NCBI RefSeq assembly: GCF_002009175.1
Contig: NZ_CP018047.1
Location: 3,472,001-3,536,000, forward strand
Source of the DNA: Streptomyces niveus
GTDB lineage: Bacteria > Actinomycetota > Actinomycetes > Streptomycetales > Streptomycetaceae
Length of the DNA: 64,000 bases
Direction: 5' to 3'
The notes under the pieces were generated by a model. That model saw only the letters and a list, made by a program, of their open reading frames with translations. It was not told where the DNA came from and did not search any database. Shown one piece after another: positions 26,443 to 38,947 of the stretch (positions within the stretch are counted from its first letter, which is position 1; every line of letters begins with the position of its first letter). Made by a program: the position numbers and the translations under genes.

Positions 26443-27639
26443 TCACCCATCGGAGTGAAGCTTCCCGTCGCGCGGCGCCCCGCCCATCGCGCGGAGCATG
26501 CCCAGACCGCCGGTCCGGAAGAAGCGGACCAGGAGCGCGGCCGCCAGGGCGAGGAAGGCGATGTTCAGAAAGGTCGTGTAGTTCCAGGTGATTCCCTCCA
26601 TGGGGATCCTCGCATCGGCCTGGTCGGGGACGAGACCGAGCCCGCCGAAGACGAACTCCACGACGTAACCGGCGACGACCGCCGCGACGTAGAACGTGCC
26701 CAGCAGGAAGAGCGCCGTCCGCGGCCCGTAGTACTTCCGGTAGATGTTGAGGATCGGCAGGATCAGCAGGTCGGCGAAGATGAACGCCACGACACCGCCG
26801 AAGCTGATGCCGCCCTTCCAGAGGACGACCGCGAGCGGCACGTTGCCGATCGAGCAGACGAACGACGCGACGGCGACCAGCGGGCCGATGACCGGGCCCC
26901 AGAGTCTGGACGCCAGTGGGTGGCCCTCGAAGAAGAACGCCCGCCAGAAGGAGTCCGGCACCCAAGCCGCGATGGCGCCGGCGATGAGCAGGCCGATCAC
27001 CAGGTCACGCAGGATCGCGGCCCACTCCATGACGAAGACGTGGGAGGTGGCGGTGAACCCCTCACGCGAGAACAGCCTCCGGGCGAAGGACCCTCCGCTC
27101 CTGACGGACATGTCCATCGCCGCGTGCCCCTCCATGGAGCCCGCCAGCCCGCGTCCGGCCTGTTCACGGGCCCCGCGCAGCAGTTCCTCGCGCAGGAACA
27201 GCCGGAACAGTACGGCCAGGACGACGATCATGACGGGTCCCCCGGCGAACTCCGCCACGGTGAACTGCCAGCCCATCAACAGCGCCAGGATCACGCCGAG
27301 TTCGACCACGAGATTGGTGGAGGCGATCTCGAAGGCCATCGCGGCGGTGAAGTTCGCACCCTTGAGGAAGAGCGAGCGGGCGAGAGCGACAGCCGCGTAC
27401 GAGCACGAGGAGGAGGCCGCGCCGAGCCCGGCGGCGACAGCCAGGGTGCGGGGGCGGTCGTCGCCCAGCAGGGCGACCACGGTGGACTTGCGGACGACCG
27501 CCTGGACGACGGCGGAGAGGGCGAAGCCGAGGATCAGGGCCCAGGTGATCTCCCAGGTCATCGATCCGGCGATCGACAGTGCGTGCAGTACGGCGTGGAG
27601 TGCATCGTGGAGTACGGAGTGGGATGCGTCGTGGATCAT
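26443..27639 (-). CDS. Predicted permease (YraQ/ArsP-like, DUF318 family)
   Basis: A 398-residue integral membrane protein with about eight to ten helices in two similar halves. Typical motifs are AAGLGAASSSCSYAAVALARSLFLKGANFTAAMAFEIASTNLV in the first half and FVCSIGNVPLAVVLWKGGISFGGVVAFIFADLLILPI in the second, each with a Cys in a conserved loop. Relatives include ArsP organoarsenical exporters and uncharacterised metal-related permeases; the substrate is unknown. ATG 27639 is preferred, with GGAAGG 8 nt upstream. It is divergent from the PstS-like gene. Confidence 0.85.
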   Translation of the reverse strand: MIHDASHSVLHDALHAVLHALSIAGSMTWEITWALILGFALSAVVQAVVRKSTVVALLGDDRPRTLAVAAGLGAASSSCSYAAVALARSLFLKGANFTAAMAFEIASTNLVVELGVILALLMGWQFTVAEFAGGPVMIVVLAVLFRLFLREELLRGAREQAGRGLAGSMEGHAAMDMSVRSGGSFARRLFSREGFTATSHVFVMEWAAILRDLVIGLLIAGAIAAWVPDSFWRAFFFEGHPLASRLWGPVIGPLVAVASFVCSIGNVPLAVVLWKGGISFGGVVAFIFADLLILPILNIYRKYYGPRTALFLLGTFYVAAVVAGYVVEFVFGGLGLVPDQADARIPMEGITWNYTTFLNIAFLALAAALLVRFFRTGGLGMLRAMGGAPRDGKLHSDG

Positions 27640-27843
27640 CCCCGAAGCCTTCCGACCGGAGAGCGGTCGGCGGCCCACCGACACGTCGGCGAAACTCCTC
27701 CGCACGGCTCCCTGAACGGCAAATGCCCGCCGGGGAACGGCTCGTGAACATCCGTCACCGAATGCCCCCGCCGTACTGCTGTTCGCCCCGCACCCACCTA
27801 CCGTCACCTCACGAGGTCGGAGAGTGCCGGGGGGCGACAGGTC

Positions 27844-29370
27844 GTGGAGTGGTTCGACGGAGAGAACATATTCGCGGTCTTCTCCACCCTGCTGGGCCTG
27901 CTGACCTCGGTCGGCGTGCTCTGGTACGAGCGCAGGGTGCCGCGCCGCAAACGCATCGGCTACCGCGTGCAGATGGACACGGCCATCGGCAGCGACGTCC
28001 GCTCCGGCCACACGAACGTACGCCTCGGGCTGTTCGACGACGACCCGGACATGGCGGACGCGACCCTCGTACTGCTGCGCCTGGAGAACGACGGTTCGCA
28101 GACCATCGCGGTCGACGACTACACATCACCCGACATCCACGGTCTGACCGTCACGTTCACCGGCCGGACGATCAAGGGCGTCGCCGTCACGCTTCCCTCC
28201 GCGGCCCGCCATCTGATGTCGCACTTCACGCACGCGAGGGGCCTGCGCAGCTCGGGCAGCATGCTCACCGTCCCCAAGGTCCCGCTCAACAAGGGGCAGC
28301 ACTTCAAGCTGCTCGTGCTGCTGACCGGCGGCGAGGTGGGCGAGGAGGTCACCGTCAGCGGCGGGATCTCCGAGGGCGAGGTGGTCGTCAACCGCGCCAT
28401 CGCCCCCGACGAGGCTCCGCCCGTGTTCAGCCGCGCGACCCGCCTCATCACGGTCCTGCTGACGGTCTGTGTGGTCACCCTCGCCTCGATCATCCTCCTG
28501 CGGGACAACACCCGGCCCCCCATCGGCTGCGCGAAGGGCGAGCTGACGGTGATCGGATCGACCGCCTTCAGGCCGGTGGCCGAGGAGCTGGAGAAGAAGT
28601 ACGAGGACGACTGCCCCGGCTCCGGGATCACCGTGGACCTCAACGGCAGCGCGGCCGGAATCCGCGAACTGGCCGAGGCCGGGGCACAGCGGAAGCAGGG
28701 CTCACCGGCGATCGTCGCCCTCTCCGACGGTCCGAAGTCGACGGGGTACGGAGAACTGCGTGAGAACCGGGTCGCGGTGTCCACGTTCGCCCTGGTCGTC
28801 AACGACGGCGTGGGCATCGACGGGCTGGACACGGCCGACGTACGCAAGATCTACCGCGGCGACATCACCAACTGGGAGGAGGTCGGCGGCCCGGACCTCG
28901 ACATCCGGCTCGTCAGCCGCAACGCCGGCTCCGGTACCCGCGACACCTTCCAGCGGCGCGTCCTCCAGGGTTTCGAACCGGGCGCCTCGTCAACCGACTG
29001 CCGGCGGAAGGACGACGCGAGCGCCCGCGTCTTCCGCTGCGAGTTCGAGAGCACCGAGCAGGTCCTGAACACCGTCGCGGAGCTGCCCGGCGCCCTCGGC
29101 TACAGCGAACTGCGCTCCGCCGCGCCCACGAAGGGCCTGCACCGGCTGGAGCTGGACGGGCGGACGCCGGCGGTGGACGACGTCGCGGAGAACGGGTACC
29201 CGTACCGGGAGATCGAGTACGCGTACACGTACGGCCGCCCGCCCGCCAGCTCGCTCGTGTCCAGCTTCCTGAACTACCTGATCAGGGGCAGCGGACAGGA
29301 CGTGATCCGGACGCACGGGCATCTGCCGTGCGCGACGCCGGAGGGGCTGAAGGTCTGCGCGGAGGAGTGA
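27844..29370 (+). CDS. Membrane-tethered PstS-like substrate-binding protein with an N-terminal beta domain
   Basis: A 508-residue protein. A membrane helix lies at about residues 9-28 (FAVFSTLLGLLTSVGVLWYE). A beta-rich domain (about 45-195) follows, then a second helix (about 201-222, LITVLLTVCVVTLASIILL) and a periplasmic-binding fold of the phosphate-binding PBP-like type: LTVIGSTAFRPVAEELEKKY, VRKIYRGDITNWEEVGG, NAGSGTRDTFQRRV. PstS proteins are normally lipoproteins; here the binding domain is attached to a two-helix module, and no ABC transporter genes are adjacent. It may sense rather than import its ligand. The start is GTG 27844. Confidence 0.82.
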   Translation: MEWFDGENIFAVFSTLLGLLTSVGVLWYERRVPRRKRIGYRVQMDTAIGSDVRSGHTNVRLGLFDDDPDMADATLVLLRLENDGSQTIAVDDYTSPDIHGLTVTFTGRTIKGVAVTLPSAARHLMSHFTHARGLRSSGSMLTVPKVPLNKGQHFKLLVLLTGGEVGEEVTVSGGISEGEVVVNRAIAPDEAPPVFSRATRLITVLLTVCVVTLASIILLRDNTRPPIGCAKGELTVIGSTAFRPVAEELEKKYEDDCPGSGITVDLNGSAAGIRELAEAGAQRKQGSPAIVALSDGPKSTGYGELRENRVAVSTFALVVNDGVGIDGLDTADVRKIYRGDITNWEEVGGPDLDIRLVSRNAGSGTRDTFQRRVLQGFEPGASSTDCRRKDDASARVFRCEFESTEQVLNTVAELPGALGYSELRSAAPTKGLHRLELDGRTPAVDDVAENGYPYREIEYAYTYGRPPASSLVSSFLNYLIRGSGQDVIRTHGHLPCATPEGLKVCAEE

Positions 29371-29679
29371 GGGAGTGCGGCGCGTCCGCCTTGTTGAGCG
29401 TGGCGCTGTCCCGCATCCCGGACGACGAGCAGGACACATACCGTCCGCCCTGGGCCGGCGCCGTGCGTTCCCCCGGTCGTTCCCCGTCAGTCCCTCGCGC
29501 GTTGCCCGGCGGCTCCCCTGATGGCTCCCCGTCGCTGTCGGCGCATCGGTCGAAAGCGCTTGTGCCACAGCTCGGCCACAGGCGCCGGTTCAGTCTGTCC
29601 CGGCCCGTGGCGCTGTGCAAAGATCCCATGACATACGGCAGTTGGCAGCTGACTGTCAGTCAGGAGAGGCACAGGCAAC
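29371..29679. other. 309-bp intergenic region, no gene seen
   Basis: No supported coding frame on either strand and no RNA gene recognised. It contains the leader of the second kinase gene, including the palindrome at 29649-29663 next to its ribosome site. Confidence 0.6.
29649..29663 (+). promoter_or_regulatory. Perfect palindrome abutting the kinase ribosome site
   Basis: CTGACTG-T-CAGTCAG has 7-bp arms and a 1-nt centre. Its right arm runs into CAGGAGAGG, the ribosome site of the kinase gene. It could be an operator; as RNA, a 1-nt loop is too tight unless the stem is shortened. Confidence 0.5.
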
Positions 29680-31791
<2,112 letters not shown>

Positions 31792-31831
31792 CCGGCCGAC
31801 CGGCCGACCGGCCAACGCGTGCTCGACACGG

Positions 31832-31868
31832 CTCCGCCCCGGTGGCTGTCACGGCCACCGGGGCGGAG
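31832..31868. terminator. Terminator between the kinase and purA
   Basis: A perfect 15-bp stem (31832-31846 with 31854-31868) and 7-nt loop lie between the convergent kinase and purA genes. Just before it GACCGGCC is repeated three times (31792-31815). Confidence 0.85.
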
Positions 31869-31911
31869 TTGTGGTGCGGTCGCGCTGTGGAGCCGCGGTC
31901 GAACCCGCGGG

Positions 31912-33231
<1,320 letters not shown>

Positions 33232-33340
33232 TCAGGGGACGTACATACGCCGGACGCGGAGGTGCGAGATCCCGCACGAAACCGTCCGTCGCTGTACGAC
33301 GAAGCCTGAGCCGTCGAACCGGTTGCCCCGGAATAGACCA

Positions 33341-33368
33341 AGCCCCTGGCGCAGTAGCGCAAGGGGCT
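33341..33368. promoter_or_regulatory. Hairpin in the purA divergent region
   Basis: AGCCCCTGGCGC and GCGCAAGGGGCT pair with one mismatch around an AGTA loop, 35 nt before the GTG of the DAG-kinase-like gene. It may attenuate that gene or be a protein site. No purine-riboswitch core is visible. Confidence 0.4.
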
Positions 33369-33402
33369 CTTGCACAAAGATGCTACCCGAGGAAGGACCG
33401 AG

Positions 33403-34254
33403 GTGTCGGCTCCAGAGCCCGACGAGAACGGTGCGCAGCAGCTTCTGGTGGTCATCGACCCGGTCGCCCGCCGGACCGACGGCGAATCAGTCCGGATCGC
33501 GAAAGATGTGCTGAGCGCGGGCGCGACCGCGAAAATCTGTCTGCCCGACGGACCGGCCGAGTTCGCGCGGGTGCTGGCCCGCAGAGGCTCGCGGCGGCCG
33601 GTGGTGGTCGGTGACGACCGCGCCCTGCTGCGGACGGTCGCCCTGCTGCACCGGGAGCGCGACCTGTCCGCGGGCGCGCTGTCGCTGGTGCCGGTCGGGG
33701 TCTCGGTCGAGCTGGCGCACTCGCTGGGCGTGCCCACGGGCGCGGTCGCCGCGGCGCGCGCGGTGCTCGACGGGGTCGTACGGCGGCTGGATCTGCTCGT
33801 CGACGACAGCGACGGCGTGGTGCTGGGGGATCTGCGGATCCCGGCACCGCCGGCGGCGGACGGGCACCCGGGACGCGGGGGTGGGCCGGGCGGGCCGGGA
33901 GGCTCGTCCGTCTGGGACACCTGCCGGTCCCTGGTCCGGACGCTGGTCAAGCCGGCGCCGCAGGTGCTCGCCGTCCACCCGCACCGACTGCGGGTGGAGG
34001 CGGACGGTGTCGTGCTGAGCGATCTGGACGAGCCGGTCGAGGCCGTGACGGTGCGCTCGCGCGGGGGCCGGGCGGAGGTCGTGATCCGTACGCGCTCCTC
34101 GGCCGAGCCGATCACCGCCAGCGCGCTGTCGGTGACGGTCTCGGGCGCGGACTTCCGCTACCGGGCGGACGCGGCGGTGACGGGCCCGGTGCGGACGCGG
34201 ACCTGGACGCTGCGGGCGGGGGCGTGGGGGCTGACCCTGCCCGCGGAGGCGTGA
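33403..34254 (+). CDS. Diacylglycerol-kinase-like protein, catalytic motifs degenerate
   Basis: A 283-residue protein matching the lipid-kinase (DAGK/LCB5) fold by layout: QQLLVVIDPVARR at the start, PVVVGDDRALLRTVALLH where active enzymes have the GGDGT loop, LSLVPVGVSVELAHSLGVP where they have PxGTGNDxA, then AAARAVLDGVVRRLDLLVDD. Both key nucleotide motifs are replaced, so kinase activity is doubtful. The second half is the beta-sandwich. GTG 33403 is chosen because AGGAAGGA lies 6-7 nt upstream. A DAGK-like gene next to purA is typical of Streptomyces. Confidence 0.75.
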   Translation: MSAPEPDENGAQQLLVVIDPVARRTDGESVRIAKDVLSAGATAKICLPDGPAEFARVLARRGSRRPVVVGDDRALLRTVALLHRERDLSAGALSLVPVGVSVELAHSLGVPTGAVAAARAVLDGVVRRLDLLVDDSDGVVLGDLRIPAPPAADGHPGRGGGPGGPGGSSVWDTCRSLVRTLVKPAPQVLAVHPHRLRVEADGVVLSDLDEPVEAVTVRSRGGRAEVVIRTRSSAEPITASALSVTVSGADFRYRADAAVTGPVRTRTWTLRAGAWGLTLPAEA

Positions 34255-34348
34255 CCGGCGGGGACCGGACCGGCAAGGTCCCGACCGGCGGGGGCCCGAC
34301 CGAACCGGGTCGGGCCGGGTCGGGTCGGGTCGGGTGCCCCTCGTCCCC

Positions 34349-34885
34349 TCATCCCCTCAGGTGCTCCGCGCGGTGCTTCGTCCAGCGATCCATCATCGAT
34401 GCCAGCTCCCTGTCCAGGAACTCGAAGAACTCCAGCGTCTCGTTGATCCGCTGCCCCTGCGGCGTATCGAGTCCGAAGTGGTCGACGCCCTCCCGCATGG
34501 TCGCCATCCAGCGCCTGAGCATGGAGTCGCGGTTGGTCAGCGACTCGTACCACTGGTCGCCCTCGACGCGGTAGCGCTCGCGCCGCGAACCCGGTTCGCG
34601 TTCACGGCTGACCATGTTGACCTGGCCGAGGTAGCGGACCGCGCCGGAGACGGCCGCCGGGCTGACCTGAAGCCGCTCGCCGAGTTCGGCGGAGCTCATG
34701 ACGCCCTGCTCGGAGGAGAGCAGCGCGGCGAAGACCCGGGCCGGCATGCGCGCCATCCCGGCCTCGACGAGCTGGGCCGCGAAGCGCTCCACGAACTGTG
34801 AGGTCGCGGCCTCCCCGTCGCGATCACCGCCGTGAACGTCGTCGTGGATCTCGTCACGGCCGTCTTCCCGCCGCCGCTCACTCAT
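34349..34885 (-). CDS. GbsR/MarR-type winged-helix regulator
   Basis: A 178-residue regulator. The winged helix is MPARVFAALLSSEQGVMSSAELGERLQVSPAAVSGAVRYLGQVNMVSREREPGSRRERY (about residues 45-105), followed by a helical dimerisation tail. It is divergent from the ABC exporter genes, and an inverted repeat sits at their start codon, so it most likely represses the exporter. Confidence 0.88.
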   Translation of the reverse strand: MSERRREDGRDEIHDDVHGGDRDGEAATSQFVERFAAQLVEAGMARMPARVFAALLSSEQGVMSSAELGERLQVSPAAVSGAVRYLGQVNMVSREREPGSRRERYRVEGDQWYESLTNRDSMLRRWMATMREGVDHFGLDTPQGQRINETLEFFEFLDRELASMMDRWTKHRAEHLRG

Positions 34886-34980
34886 GCGCTGACCTCAGTC
34901 TCTGTCTGTGTGCTCACGGCGCCCTCGTGCTTGCCAACGCCTGGATCAAGTCTATCGAGCCGTTTATACACTTCCTTAAC

Positions 34981-35016
34981 TTCACAAATTTCTGAAAGAA
35001 GCGTACGTTCAGAAAT
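34981..35016 (+). promoter_or_regulatory. Promoter and operator of the ABC exporter operon
   Basis: ATTTCTGAA (34988-34996) and TTCAGAAAT (35008-35016) are perfect 9-bp inverted arms with an 11-nt spacer; the right arm touches the ATG at 35017. A -35-like TTCACA (34981-34986) and -10-like TACGTT (35004-35009) are 17 nt apart, which would start transcription at about the ATG. No Shine-Dalgarno is seen, so the mRNA may be leaderless. The operator would block RNA polymerase directly. Confidence 0.65.
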
Positions 35017-35934
35017 ATGAAGAAGGCAATCACGGTCGCCGGACTGCACAAGTCGTTCGGCCCGACGCACGCACTGGACGGCCTCGACCTCGTCGTCGAC
35101 TCCGGAGAGGTCCACGGCTTCCTCGGCCCCAACGGCGCCGGCAAGTCCACCACCATCCGCGTCCTGCTCGGGCTGCTGCGCGCCGACTCGGGCGCCGCCC
35201 AGCTCCTCGGCAAGGATCCGTGGAAGGACGCCGTCGCCCTGCACCGCCGGCTCGCCTACGTACCCGGCGACGTCGAGCTGTGGCCCAACCTCACCGGCGG
35301 GGAGGCCATCGACCTGCTCTCCAGGCTGCGCGGCGGGCTGGACCGGCAGCGCAGGGACGAGCTGATCGAACGGTTCGACCTGGACCCCACCAAGAAGGGC
35401 CGCGCCTACTCGAAGGGCAACCGGCAGAAGGTCGCCATCGTCGCCGCGCTCGCGTCCGACGCGGAACTGCTGCTCCTGGACGAGCCCACGGCCGGCCTCG
35501 ACCCGCTCATGGAGGTCGTCTTCCAGGACGTCATCCTCCAGGCGAAGGCCGCCGGCAAGACGGTGCTCCTCTCCAGCCACATCCTGGCCCAGGTCGAGAA
35601 GCTCTGCGACCGCGTCAGCATCATCCGGCAGGGCCGGAACGTGCAGTCCGGCACGCTCACCGAGATGCGGCACCTGACCCGTACGACCGTCGAGGCCGAG
35701 ACCGAGCGCGCGGTCACCGGACTCGACACGATGGCCGGGGTCCACGCGGTGCGGGTGACGGACCGCAGGGTGCACTTCGCCGTCGACGGCGCGCATCTGG
35801 ACGCCGCGATCCGCAGGCTCGGCGAGTTCGGCATCCACAGCCTGATCAGCCACCCGCCGACCCTCGAAGAGCTGATGCTGCGGCACTACGGCGACGAGCT
35901 GGCGGCCAACGGCCACAGTGGGGCCGCCCGATGA
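35017..35934 (+). CDS. ABC transporter ATP-binding protein
   Basis: A 305-residue ATPase of the drug/antibiotic-export (DrrA-like) type: Walker [20 protein letters not shown], signature [16 protein letters not shown] (a variant of LSGGQ), Walker [15 protein letters not shown] and switch [14 protein letters not shown] ~90-residue C-terminal regulatory domain ends with [15 protein letters not shown]. The stop overlaps the permease start as ATGA. Confidence 0.93.
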   Translation: MKKAITVAGLHKSFGPTHALDGLDLVVDSGEVHGFLGPNGAGKSTTIRVLLGLLRADSGAAQLLGKDPWKDAVALHRRLAYVPGDVELWPNLTGGEAIDLLSRLRGGLDRQRRDELIERFDLDPTKKGRAYSKGNRQKVAIVAALASDAELLLLDEPTAGLDPLMEVVFQDVILQAKAAGKTVLLSSHILAQVEKLCDRVSIIRQGRNVQSGTLTEMRHLTRTTVEAETERAVTGLDTMAGVHAVRVTDRRVHFAVDGAHLDAAIRRLGEFGIHSLISHPPTLEELMLRHYGDELAANGHSGAAR

Positions 35935-37589
35935 CCACCGTCACGGCACCCGCCGCCGGCCGCGCCTCCACGCCCGCCCGGACCGGCGCCGCCGCCCTCG
36001 CAGGCACCGGGACCCTGATCCGCTTCGGTCTGCGCCGGGACCGCGTCCGCATCCCCGTCTGGGTGGTCGCCCTCACCCTCGGCACGATGTCCACGGTCAC
36101 CGAGTTCACGACGCTGTACTCCACCGCCGCGGAACGCGCCTCGGCCGTCAGCTCCATGGACAGCCCCGCCGCGCTCGCCATGACCGGCCCGCGCCACTAC
36201 CTCACCGACTACAACATCGGCTCGATGATGGGCCACCAGCTGATCGGCTTCATGGCCGTCCTGGTCGGTCTGATGAGCGTCCTGATCGTCACCAGGCACA
36301 CCCGCGACGAGGAGGAGACCGGCCGCGCCGAACTGGTGCGCTCCACCGTCGTCGGCCACCACGCGCAGCTCGCGTCGGCGCTGGCCGTCGCCGCCGTCGC
36401 CAACCTCGCGCTCGCCGCCCTGCTGACGCTGAGCGTCCTCTCGGCGGGCGTCGACGGGATCACGGCCGGCGAGGCGCTGCTGTACGGGCTCACGCTCGCC
36501 GCCATCGGTCTCGTCTTCGCGGGCGTCGCAGCGATCACCACGCAGATCACCGCCCACACGCGCGGCGCCTCCGGCATGGCGCTCGCCGTGATCGGTGTCG
36601 CCTATGTGCTGCGCGCCTCCGGTGACGTGGGCAACGACGCGCTGTCCTGGCTGTCACCGATCGGCTGGGGCCAGCGCACCTACGTCTTCGTCGACAACCG
36701 CTGGTGGCCGCTGCTGCTCTGCCTGGCACTCGCCGCGCTGACCGCCGCCACCGGCTTCCTGCTGAGCACCCGGCGCGATGTCGGCGCGGGGCTGCGCTCC
36801 TCCCGGCTCGGCCGGCGTACGGCCTCCGACTCGCTCACCCGGCCCCTCGGCTTCGCGCTGCGGCTGCACCGGGGGACCCTGCTGGGCTTCGGCGCCGGGC
36901 TGTTCCTGATGGGCGTGATGTACGGCTCCATCCTCGGCGAGGCCGCCGGCATGGTGAAGGACATCGAGCAGATCCAGGAGGCGCTGGCGAAGATCGGCGG
37001 CGCGTCCGTCGCCGAGTCGTTCGCGTCGATGATCATGGTCGTCATCGCCGTCGTCGCCGCCGTGTACGTGGTGATGGCCACGCTGCGGCCGCGCGCCGAG
37101 GAGAGCGCGGGCCGCGCCGAACCCCTGCTGGCCACCGGCCTCTCCCGCGACCGCTGGCTGGGCAGCCATGTCGCCGTCGCGCTCGCGGGCGGTACGGCGC
37201 TGCTGCTCGTGGCCGGGCTGGGCTTCGGCCTCTCGGGCGCCGCGTCGGTCGGGGACGGCGGCCTCGTCCTCCAACTGGTCGGCGCCGCCCTCGCGTACGG
37301 GCCCGCGCTCTGGGTGACCGTCGGCGTGGCCGTGGCGCTCTTCGGCTGGTTCCCCCGCGCCGGAACGGCGGCCTGGATCGTGCCCGTCTACGCGTTCGTG
37401 GTCGGGTATCTCGGGTCGGTCCTCCAGTTCCCGGACTGGATGAACAACCTGTCGCCCTTCGGGCACGTACCCCAGCTGCCGGCCGCCGGGATGAGCTGGA
37501 CGCCCATGCTCGTCCTGACCGCCCTCGCGGCCGGGCTCATCCGGCTCGGCCTCGCCGGCTTCCGCCGCCGGGACCTGGAAACCAAGTGA
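35931..37589 (+). CDS. ABC exporter permease, tetronasin-type (ABC-2 like)
   Basis: A 552-residue permease with about 12 helices in two homologous halves. The first half has [21 protein letters not shown] and a conserved cytoplasmic [21 protein letters not shown]; the second has [29 protein letters not shown]. This duplicated E-E-x-G-R-A-E pattern marks the TnrB/tetronasin-export permease group, which exports polyketide-like or lipid substrates. The start at ATG 35931 is fixed by the overlap with the ATPase gene. The substrate is unknown. Confidence 0.9.
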   Translation: MTTVTAPAAGRASTPARTGAAALAGTGTLIRFGLRRDRVRIPVWVVALTLGTMSTVTEFTTLYSTAAERASAVSSMDSPAALAMTGPRHYLTDYNIGSMMGHQLIGFMAVLVGLMSVLIVTRHTRDEEETGRAELVRSTVVGHHAQLASALAVAAVANLALAALLTLSVLSAGVDGITAGEALLYGLTLAAIGLVFAGVAAITTQITAHTRGASGMALAVIGVAYVLRASGDVGNDALSWLSPIGWGQRTYVFVDNRWWPLLLCLALAALTAATGFLLSTRRDVGAGLRSSRLGRRTASDSLTRPLGFALRLHRGTLLGFGAGLFLMGVMYGSILGEAAGMVKDIEQIQEALAKIGGASVAESFASMIMVVIAVVAAVYVVMATLRPRAEESAGRAEPLLATGLSRDRWLGSHVAVALAGGTALLLVAGLGFGLSGAASVGDGGLVLQLVGAALAYGPALWVTVGVAVALFGWFPRAGTAAWIVPVYAFVVGYLGSVLQFPDWMNNLSPFGHVPQLPAAGMSWTPMLVLTALAAGLIRLGLAGFRRRDLETK

Positions 37590-37594
37590 CGGCC

Positions 37595-37632
37595 GAGGTG
37601 TGACGCCCCGCGGGGGGAGGGCGTCACACCTC
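37595..37632. terminator. Terminator between the ABC permease and the P450
   Basis: A perfect 14-bp stem (37595-37608 with 37619-37632) and 10-nt loop. Its right arm covers the last codons and stop of the convergent P450 gene. Confidence 0.85.
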
Positions 37633-38826
37633 CACCAGCAGCTCCTTCACCCCGCGGATCACATACCCGGGCTTCCACTCCGGCTCGGCGACGAGCCGCA
37701 GTGTCGGCGCCCGGCGCAGCAACTCACCGAAAGACGCGCTAAGTTCGAGCCGTCCCAGCGCGGCGCCCAGGCAGTAGTGGATCCCGGCCCCGAACGTCAC
37801 ATGCGGATTGTCGGTGCGGGTGAGATCGAGGGTGTCCGGGCGGTCGAAACGGGCCGGGTCGCGGTTGGCCGAGCCGAAGAGGAGCGCGAGTTCGGCGCCG
37901 CGTGGCACGACCGTGCCGTCGATCTCCATGTCGTCGAGCACCCACCGCTCGAACATCTGGAGCGGTGTGTCGTACCGCAGCAGTTCCTCCACAGCTGTGG
38001 ACAACGACGCCTCCCCGGACCGCAGGGCCGCGAGCTGCTCGGGGTGCCGGAACAGCGTCCACCAGCCGTTGGCGGTGGTGTTGACCGTCGCCTCGTGCCC
38101 GGCGTTGAGCAGGAGCGCGCAGGTCGAGATCGTCTCCTGCTCGCTCAGCCGGTCCTCCTCGTCCTGCGCCGCGATCAGCGCGGAGAGCAGATCGGCACCG
38201 GGCGCGGCCCGCCTGGCGGCGATCAACTCCCGCAGGTAGTCGGTGAATTCGAGGGAGGAGCGGACCGCCCGTCGCGCCACCTCCTCCGTCGGATTCAGCT
38301 CGTACATCGCGCACATGTCCGCCGACCAGGGCCTCAGCAGCCCCCGGTCCGCCACTGGGACCCCGAGCATCTCGGCGATGACGGCGACCGGCAGCGGCTC
38401 AGCCACCTCGGCGAGCAGATCGCCGCCGCCCGCCGCGCACAGCCCGCCCACCAGCTCGGCGGCGAGCCGCCCCACGGTGGGGGCGAGCGCCTCGACCCTG
38501 CGCGGTGTGAACGCCTTCGACACCAGGCGCCGGATCCTGGTGTGGTCCGGTGCCTCCAGGTCGAGCAGCCCGTTCCCGTTGAGGATGTGGAACGGCTCGT
38601 GCGCCTCGGGCGTGGGCGTACGGCCGAACTCCTCGTGCGTGAAGCGGTGCAGATACGTCCGCCCCAGCCGCCGGTCCCGCAGCAGGGCCGACACGTCGGA
38701 GTGGTGGGGGACCAGCCACTGCCGCGACGGCTCGAAGTAGTGGAGCCGGCCGCTGTCGCGCAGTTCCGTGTAGGCGGGATAGGGGTCGGCCACGAAGCCG
38801 GGCGACCAGGGGTCGAAGGATGCCAT
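37624..38826 (-). CDS. Cytochrome P450
   Basis: A 400-residue soluble bacterial P450. Landmarks: DHTRIRRLVSKAFTPRRVE (helix C heme-contact region), I-helix CALLLNAGHEATVNTT (the usual acid-alcohol pair reads HEAT), K-helix ExxR in VEELLRYDTP, and heme-binding FGAGIHYCLGAALGR with the axial Cys. It resembles CYP107-type actinobacterial enzymes. No ferredoxin, reductase or biosynthetic cluster is adjacent, so the substrate is open. Confidence 0.95.
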   Translation of the reverse strand: MASFDPWSPGFVADPYPAYTELRDSGRLHYFEPSRQWLVPHHSDVSALLRDRRLGRTYLHRFTHEEFGRTPTPEAHEPFHILNGNGLLDLEAPDHTRIRRLVSKAFTPRRVEALAPTVGRLAAELVGGLCAAGGGDLLAEVAEPLPVAVIAEMLGVPVADRGLLRPWSADMCAMYELNPTEEVARRAVRSSLEFTDYLRELIAARRAAPGADLLSALIAAQDEEDRLSEQETISTCALLLNAGHEATVNTTANGWWTLFRHPEQLAALRSGEASLSTAVEELLRYDTPLQMFERWVLDDMEIDGTVVPRGAELALLFGSANRDPARFDRPDTLDLTRTDNPHVTFGAGIHYCLGAALGRLELSASFGELLRRAPTLRLVAEPEWKPGYVIRGVKELLVEV

Positions 38827-38947
38827 GCCCGCACGCTACTGACACGTGCCGCCCGGACGCCACGGCCCCGGCCCCCCCCGTCCGGTCTCCCGTCCCGCCC
38901 GCCAATCCGTCCGCCGATCCGGACGCCGGTCCGGACGCACCCCGCGC

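Noticed and set aside
33341..33368. Purine riboswitch upstream of purA
   Set aside because: Only one imperfect hairpin is present and it lies about 145 nt from the purA start on the divergent side; no conserved three-way junction core is visible.
37624..38826. P450 as part of a secondary-metabolite cluster
   Set aside because: Neighbours are an ABC exporter with its own regulator and a two-component system; no synthase, ferredoxin or tailoring genes are present.
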